Assembly: GCA_045660865.1 (NCBI GenBank)
Contig: JAZREP010000022.1
Span: 1-27,745, forward strand
Direction: 5' to 3'
Length of the DNA: 27,745 bases
Origin: CAZRRV01 sp045660865
Lineage (GTDB): Bacteria; Bacillota; Clostridia; Oscillospirales; Acutalibacteraceae
Part shown: piece by piece, positions 24,301 through 27,745 of the stretch
How the letters are laid out: the number at the start of each line of letters is the position of its first letter
Position numbering within the stretch: the stretch's first letter is position 1
Made by a program: the position numbers and the translations under genes
Notes under the pieces: model-generated
The model's database searches: none
What the model was told of the DNA's origin: nothing
Seen by the model: the letters and a program-made list of their open reading frames with translations, nothing else

Positions 24301-24391
24301 GTCACAGGTTGGTGCAAAAGGATATGCAAACCAAGGTTGGGATTATATAAAGATTTTGCAGCATTATTATAAAGGTGTTGTCATAAAATAA
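21362..24391 (+). CDS. CinA-like/dead sortase B/SH3/SpoIID membrane fusion protein
   Basis: This is a 1009-residue protein. Residues 1-140 resemble a degenerate MoaB/CinA-type domain (compare GVLCGAVVESGYQSIILL, then PLLLPYM, with the same stretch of the upstream cinA). There follow a Glu-rich stretch (about 155-235), KKKSK and one transmembrane helix (about 239-264), so the first part is cytoplasmic. The exterior has a class B sortase-like fold (about 285-460) lacking any Cys, and with Asn354-Gly in place of the catalytic His; a Ser/Thr/Pro linker with three SKPTTS units; SH3 domains (571-637 and 669-738); and a SpoIID/LytB domain (about 747-1009) with Glu778 and GHGHGVGM. SpoIID cleaves denuded peptidoglycan during engulfment. 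SD AAAGGAAAGG. Confidence 0.85.
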   Translation: MAGNIKLEIIYYNTEPDATLEFGLQGSFAVRILSDRVSSHSDLVAALKKATLRNEFIFVIGDFNKDGVSAVVAKAIGRQAVPVESESEDFIPADSIPLLSEDGVLCGAVVESGYQSIILLSEQKELRDNILKPLLLPYMSDRYNETHGIQTEEIKIEEQVEATLEAEEIIETEEPIEAEENIESEEIFKTQEPAETEECVEEQETVIPLEDEWQDFTIDETLNDFEETEEEKPKKKSKVWLVLLIVFLSLALIVGSAFSYLFYFVPWQNDYKSADFYSMYEKDNSFTELGKIDENITGWLRMKDAEISLPVVNGNGNELYYQYHLLDGTINPIGTPYVKNSIREFSGLTTITMNGYYEQLSKYLDNDFAKNNAWFAFDSLTYTARWRVFSAFSFGKEPEFDYLKSDFKDAAEYEKQLRILKNASDIAKEDVSNEDIVVVLVAKRFDKTIVVAAKLMSQEETLKPTIVTPEPDNVVSDTTSNVSSESTSSVTSQQTTSKEPVVEYKPEDSTINLVDKIEEPEELPPLTEEQIKDNTDIPQAKPPVVSKPTTSSKPTTSSKPTTSSTTSNTGETVTVTKNKVRIRTVPGAEDEKTIICYAEQNKPYKYLGSQKDDKGQLWYKIEVSAGKIGYVTSQYSKLSSINSSSVSSSTSSATSSATTSSSTASGTTNNLVVTVLSNGTNVREGAGTSYKKLGQVNMGEVFPYITEKVVSNKTWYCFQYKADTVGWIRYDFASKTTLDKAPTSANISSGNITLTVKNGGTILSGSAFDIVASVIEAEMGSGYPIEALKAQAVATYSFLLTRGSAKGEPVVVPMKTAGERCRQATKEVLGQCAYYNGVIAQTYYYAISAGYTANCHDIWTANLPYLVAVESTPDVNEKGFATTVVLSSADVKAKLNNKYKNSYPEGLPFDSVPKENWFKCTYDQNNAFCKTVVIAEKLQEKGNAIYGTLGLRSGAYTVTYNAENDTFTFNVKGHGHGVGMSQVGAKGYANQGWDYIKILQHYYKGVVIK
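22997..23050 (+). repeat. Three tandem 18-bp units coding SKPTTS
   Basis: The three units translate identically but differ at third positions (for example tca, tcg, tca), so the repeat is held at the protein level. It sits in the linker between the sortase-like and SH3 domains. Confidence 0.9.
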
Positions 24392-24418
24392 GATTAAGAA
24401 CATTTTTTGGAGAAGATT

Positions 24419-24910
24419 ATGGTTGAACAGGTTATTGACAGTCTAAAAGATTTATTGCCGCCTGAGCTGGTTGTTTTCGTGGTGTCCTTGTTGCCCGTGT
24501 TGGAATTGCGCGGCGGCTTGGTGGCGGCAAGTATACTTGGAATAGATTGGATAGTTGCGTTTCCGATTTGTGTAATCGGTAATATTCTACCAATCCCGTT
24601 TTTACTGCTCTTTTTGAAGCAAATATTTGCTTTTTTGAAAAAACAGGGCGGCTTCTTCGGTAAGATGGTACGCTGGTTGGAGGAAAGAGCCGACCGCAAA
24701 AGCAGTTCGCTTAATAAATATAAACTGTTCGGTCTGTTTCTTTTTGTAGCAATTCCGCTACCCGGTACAGGCGCTTGGACAGGCGCACTGGTTGCAAATG
24801 CGGTTGATATTCGTGCCCGCCACTCCTTCTGGGTAATATTTTTAGGAGTGCTTTGTGCCGGAATAATAATGTCGATTGTAAGTTATTTAATTCCCGGAAT
24901 GTTTTTCTAA
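24419..24910 (+). CDS. Small multi-drug export family protein (COG2426)
   Basis: This 163-residue integral membrane protein has four to five helices, the LLPVLELRGGLVAA motif near the start and IPLPGTGAWTGALVAN in the middle, which define this family (PF06695). The family name rests on little experiment and its real substrate is unknown. I chose the ATG at 24419, with GGAGA 5 nt upstream; a TTG four codons earlier overlaps the SD. It follows the SpoIID fusion gene by 27 nt and ends in a terminator, closing the operon. Confidence 0.9.
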   Translation: MVEQVIDSLKDLLPPELVVFVVSLLPVLELRGGLVAASILGIDWIVAFPICVIGNILPIPFLLLFLKQIFAFLKKQGGFFGKMVRWLEERADRKSSSLNKYKLFGLFLFVAIPLPGTGAWTGALVANAVDIRARHSFWVIFLGVLCAGIIMSIVSYLIPGMFF

Positions 24911-24916
24911 AACTTA

Positions 24917-24951
24917 ACGGCTCAGGGGTAAACCCTGAGCCGTATTTTTTT
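24917..24951 (+). terminator. Terminator after the COG2426 gene
   Basis: ACGGCTCAGGG (24917-24927) pairs perfectly with CCCTGAGCCGT (24933-24943) around a 5-nt loop, followed by ATTTTTTT. Confidence 0.95.
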
Positions 24952-24953
24952 AC

Positions 24954-24982
24954 TTGACAAAATGAAAAACAGGGGATATAAT
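24954..24982 (+). promoter_or_regulatory. Perfect sigma-A promoter of the GntR/ABC operon
   Basis: TTGACA (24954-24959), 17-nt spacer and TATAAT (24977-24982), matching the consensus completely. A strong promoter of this kind fits a unit that is held down by a repressor. Confidence 0.95.
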
Positions 24983-24983
24983 A

Positions 24984-25008
24984 AGTGTACTAGTACAAGT
25001 AGTACACT
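24984..25008. promoter_or_regulatory. Palindromic operator, likely GntR/YtrA autoregulatory site
   Basis: AGTGTACTA (24984-24992) and TAGTACACT (25000-25008) are perfect inverted copies around GTACAAG. They cover the predicted start of transcription (about 24989) and end 2 nt before the ribosome binding site. GTACTAGTAC in the left half is itself palindromic. Binding here would block transcription of the operon, a usual arrangement for YtrA-type repressors. Confidence 0.75.
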
Positions 25009-25024
25009 AGAAGGAGGGATGTTT

Positions 25025-25399
25025 GTGTTTAGTATTGACCCGCAAAGTCGCCAGCCGGTATACGAGCAAATAATTTTGCAGGCAGAGGAATATATATTGC
25101 GAGGAATTTTAGTACCCGGCAGTCAAATGCCGAGTGTTCGCAACCTTTCTCTTTTATTGTCGGCAAATCCCAACACGGTACAAAAGGCATATTCGGAACT
25201 GGATAGCAAAGGTCTTATTTATTCGGTCCCGGGTAAAGGCTGTTTTGTAAGTGAGGATGCAAAGCAAAAGGTTTGCGACTCAAAGCACGGGCAGTTAGGC
25301 GAGCTTAAAAAACTTTTAGAGGAGTTAAAGTTGGCTGAAACACCCAAAGAAGAAATAACGAAACTAATCGAACAGATATACGGAGGTGTCAGTAAATGA
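25025..25399 (+). CDS. GntR family regulator, YtrA subfamily
   Basis: This is a 124-residue repressor-type protein. The winged helix-turn-helix occupies most of the first 75 residues (PVYEQIILQAEEYILRG, PSVRNLSLLLSANPNTVQKAYSELDSKGLIYSVPGKGCFV). The short C-terminal helical tail without an effector domain marks the YtrA subfamily. It likely binds the palindrome just upstream and controls its own ABC transporter, whose ATPase start overlaps its stop (ATGA). I chose GTG at 25025 because AAGGAGGG is then 6 nt away; the ATG at 25019 abuts the SD. Confidence 0.92.
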   Translation: MFSIDPQSRQPVYEQIILQAEEYILRGILVPGSQMPSVRNLSLLLSANPNTVQKAYSELDSKGLIYSVPGKGCFVSEDAKQKVCDSKHGQLGELKKLLEELKLAETPKEEITKLIEQIYGGVSK

Positions 25400-26298
25400 T
25401 AACAGTTAAAAATATAGTAAAACGCTTTGATAACTTCACTGCGCTTGATAATGTAAGCTGCACTATTCCTGACGGTTGTATTTATGGTATGGTAGGCTCA
25501 AACGGAGCAGGAAAGTCAACCTTCTTGCGTATGATAACCGGTGTATACAAGTGTGACCAAGGCGAAATTATGATTGACGGGCAGCCCGTATACGATAATC
25601 CGCCCATAAAGGCGCAAATGGCATACGTACCGGACGAACTGTTTTTCTTAGGCGGCAGCAGTATGGACCGTATGGCAAAGCTCTATTCGGCAGTTTACCC
25701 CAATTTTGACAGAAACCGATATATCGAACTAGCTCAAAAATTCGGTCTTAATACAAAGAAAAACATCAGCACCTTCTCTAAAGGTATGAAGCGTCAGGCA
25801 GCCACTATTTTGGCTTTAGCTTCAAAGCCTAAATACATCTTCTTTGACGAAACCTTTGACGGACTCGACCCGATTATGCGAAATGTGGTTAAAAACATAA
25901 TTTGCGAGGATGTTTTAGACCGTAAAGCCACCGCAATTATAACCTCTCACTCTCTGCGTGAGTTAGAGGACACCTGTGACCAGTTAGCCTTATTGCACAA
26001 GGGCGGTTTAGTATTTGAAAGTGATATAGGCAACCTCAAAACCGCGCTCTTCAAAGTCCAAATTGCCTTTAATAAGGAGTTTAATAAAGATATATTCGGT
26101 AACTTTGAGGTTTTGAAATTCACAAAACACGGCTCGGTTGCAAGTGCCATTATAAGAGGCGACAAAGAAGAGTGTATTAAACATTTAACCTGGCTTAACC
26201 CAACACTTTTAGAGGTGTTGCCGCTATCCTTAGAAGAGGTATTCACCTATGAAATGGAAGCGCTTGGTTATGTTTTTGATGATGTAAAGGAGGCGTAA
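25396..26298 (+). CDS. ABC transporter ATP-binding protein, YtrB-like
   Basis: This 300-residue ATPase has Walker A GSNGAGKST (34-42), signature FSKGMKRQ, Walker B YIFFDET with Thr in place of the usual Pro, D-loop GLDP, and H-loop TSHSLRELED. The C-terminal part (about 220-300) is an accessory domain seen in this group. Its start overlaps the GntR stop (ATGA), and the permease follows. Related operons (ytr, or the BcrA type) are induced by cell-wall antibiotics in other Firmicutes, but the substrate here is unknown. Confidence 0.92.
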   Translation: MITVKNIVKRFDNFTALDNVSCTIPDGCIYGMVGSNGAGKSTFLRMITGVYKCDQGEIMIDGQPVYDNPPIKAQMAYVPDELFFLGGSSMDRMAKLYSAVYPNFDRNRYIELAQKFGLNTKKNISTFSKGMKRQAATILALASKPKYIFFDETFDGLDPIMRNVVKNIICEDVLDRKATAIITSHSLRELEDTCDQLALLHKGGLVFESDIGNLKTALFKVQIAFNKEFNKDIFGNFEVLKFTKHGSVASAIIRGDKEECIKHLTWLNPTLLEVLPLSLEEVFTYEMEALGYVFDDVKEA

Positions 26299-26301
26299 GT
26301 G

Positions 26302-27745
26302 ATGAATAAAAAGCTTTTTAGTTTTCGTCTGTTTGCTGACACCTTCAGGCAACTGCGAATTGTAGGATTGACTGCAACTATTATTATATCAATATTTGCG
26401 GCCATTGTGCCGATAGGTGAATACATTTCAAGTTATAAACATACCGTAGTAGAAAACGGCGTACAAAGAGTGATTTATAACACTGCGGTTGTTACTTCGC
26501 TGGAAATTCAACCCTTAGCGGTCTTGGCTTACATTGTTGTAGCTCCGCTGTTGGTAATTAGTGCTTTCTACTTTTTAAATAAGCGTAATGCCAGCGATTT
26601 TTACCACGCAATCCCCGAAACGAGAAGTTGTATTTTTATTAGCATCTTTTCGGCTTGCATTTCTTGGGTGGCAATTGTTTTACTTTCTAGTACAGCAGTA
26701 ACGCTTATAACCACAGGTATTTTGCATAAATTCTTTATTGTTAATTATTCCACAGTTTTTATTTCCCTGTTTACGCTTTTTAGCGCCGCCTTGCTGGTTG
26801 CCGCATCGGTAGCCGCCGCAATGACCTTTACAGGAACGCTGTTTAACAATATTTTTGTAAGTGCGTTAATCATTTTTGTTCCGAGATTATTTATATTTAT
26901 TATCAACGGCTTTGTGACCGACAGCATCCCGTTTTTAGTAAGCAACAACAGTGATAATTGGTTTTTATCCCCCACAATAAATTTGGCTTTCGGTACAATA
27001 TCAAGTGTGCTTTACGGAAACTACATTCAAATGATATACAATATTCCCTCGGGAATTTATTCGCTGTGCTTAGGTCTTGTTATCGGTGCCTTAGCGTTAT
27101 GGGGCTTTAACCGTCGTAAAAGTGAGGCAGCAGGAAATGCGGCGGCAAGCAAACGACTCTCGGCAGTTTATCGTATAGCCCTTGCTTCTGCTATAAGCTT
27201 AATACCCTGTATTGTTATTTTTAATGCGGTTAAAGGTGAGACAGAATTTGATTCTGAACTCGCATTTTCTCTTGTAATATTTTACATTATTGTTGTTTTG
27301 GCATATTGCATTTACGAGCTTATATCCAGCAAAAAGTTTTCAAGTCTTTTAAAATCCTTGCCCGGACTAATTTACGTTGCTGCCGCAAACGGACTTATTT
27401 TGCTCGTTATGTTCGGTTACAACGCTTACCTTGTAAACTTTGCGCCAAAAGCCGACAAAATTGCATCTATCAACATGGTTAATCAACAGTCAATATATAA
27501 TACTGAACGCAATTATATACTTGACCGTGCCGAAAAGACCGATATAACTGATAAAAAGGCAATAGAAATAGTTTCAAAAAGCCTTCAAAAAAATGTTGAG
27601 CTCTACAATGAAAACAAAGACAAGTTTGAAAATTATTATTACGGCAGTACAAAAGGCAGCTTGCTTCTGTTTAGAGTGAATACTGCTTTCCGCAGTGAAA
27701 TCAGAGAAGTGCTTTTAACCGATAAAGAGTACGACTATATTATAG
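26302..27745 (+). CDS. ABC transporter permease, YtrC/D-like (cut by window edge)
   Basis: The ATG has AAAGGAGG 7 nt upstream, and at least 481 codons are open to the window end. The protein starts MNKKLFSFRLFADTFRQLRIVG, then has a first hydrophobic segment and about six more in the first 230 residues; a second set follows around 295-375, then a soluble extracellular stretch (PKADKIASINMVNQQSIYNTE and beyond). This fits a large permease with an extracytoplasmic domain, as in lantibiotic/ytr-type transporters. It pairs with the ATPase directly upstream. The C-terminal part lies outside the window. Confidence 0.88.
   Translation, partial: MNKKLFSFRLFADTFRQLRIVGLTATIIISIFAAIVPIGEYISSYKHTVVENGVQRVIYNTAVVTSLEIQPLAVLAYIVVAPLLVISAFYFLNKRNASDFYHAIPETRSCIFISIFSACISWVAIVLLSSTAVTLITTGILHKFFIVNYSTVFISLFTLFSAALLVAASVAAAMTFTGTLFNNIFVSALIIFVPRLFIFIINGFVTDSIPFLVSNNSDNWFLSPTINLAFGTISSVLYGNYIQMIYNIPSGIYSLCLGLVIGALALWGFNRRKSEAAGNAAASKRLSAVYRIALASAISLIPCIVIFNAVKGETEFDSELAFSLVIFYIIVVLAYCIYELISSKKFSSLLKSLPGLIYVAAANGLILLVMFGYNAYLVNFAPKADKIASINMVNQQSIYNTERNYILDRAEKTDITDKKAIEIVSKSLQKNVELYNENKDKFENYYYGSTKGSLLLFRVNTAFRSEIREVLLTDKEYDYII

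Noticed and set aside
24962..25024. Upstream ATG that would lengthen the GntR protein by 21 residues
   Set aside because: That ATG lies between the -35 and -10 of the promoter and could not be transcribed from it; the SD is placed for the GTG at 25025.

Overview
The window looks like core chromosome of an endospore-forming, moderately AT-rich Firmicute of class Clostridia, possibly Oscillospirales; the order is an inference from gene content and was not tested. The evidence is: L27 with a cleavable N-terminal extension and its protease Prp in rplU-prp-rpmA; Mini-RNase III; sporulation-type proteins (a SpoIIQ-like LytM protein, YpeB, a SpoIID-domain protein); a YtrA-type GntR/ABC operon; several small Clostridia families (DUF4830, DUF6106, COG2426); and strong GGAGG ribosome binding sites. 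I see no tRNA, rRNA, CRISPR array, phage or transposase gene.

Layout. 1-665 (minus): DUF4830 protein then the start of an RsuA-type pseudouridine synthase, cut by the window edge. 728-1005: a MITE-like, highly structured inverted-repeat element. 1060-1500 (plus): dut. 1536-4782 (minus): a GldA/GldF/GldG-type ABC operon. 4861-5529 (minus): hemolysin III family protein. 5643-7463 (plus): DUF6106, NAD(P)H-hydrate dehydratase, lipoprotein. 7570-8289 (minus): SpoIIQ-like M23 protein. About 8428-8528 (plus): a candidate small RNA with its own promoter, a C-rich anti-Shine-Dalgarno loop and a terminator. 8661-10439 (plus): GTP-type PEP carboxykinase. 10552-10956 (plus): GtrA protein. 10996-12330 (minus): RsmF-type rRNA m5C methyltransferase. 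12398-12547 (plus): a 49-residue Asn/Gln-only-like mini protein. 12600-16183 (minus): rplU, prp, rpmA, terminator, obg, mrnC, yitT. 16322-17641 (minus): ypeB. 17799-24910 (plus): cysteine desulfurase, thiI, cinA, a 1009-residue membrane fusion protein, COG2426 protein. 25025-27745 (plus): GntR regulator, ABC ATPase and a permease cut by the window edge.

How genes work together. Cysteine desulfurase and ThiI form the Firmicute-type pair that supplies sulfur for 4-thiouridine in tRNA. rplU-prp-rpmA-obg-mrnC is a ribosome assembly and maturation block: Prp trims L27, Obg is a 50S assembly GTPase, and Mini-III matures 23S rRNA. CinA/PncC and the NnrD-type dehydratase both deal with damaged or degraded nicotinamide nucleotides. 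Three proteins (SpoIIQ-like, YpeB, SpoID-domain fusion) point to spore or peptidoglycan remodelling.

The least ordinary items are: (i) the fusion protein at 21362-24391, which joins a CinA-like N-terminal domain, a membrane segment, a sortase-B-like domain that has lost its catalytic His and Cys, two SH3 domains and a SpoIID domain; (ii) the candidate anti-SD small RNA at 8428-8528; (iii) the MITE-like element at 728-1005; (iv) the Asn/Gln mini protein at 12398-12547.
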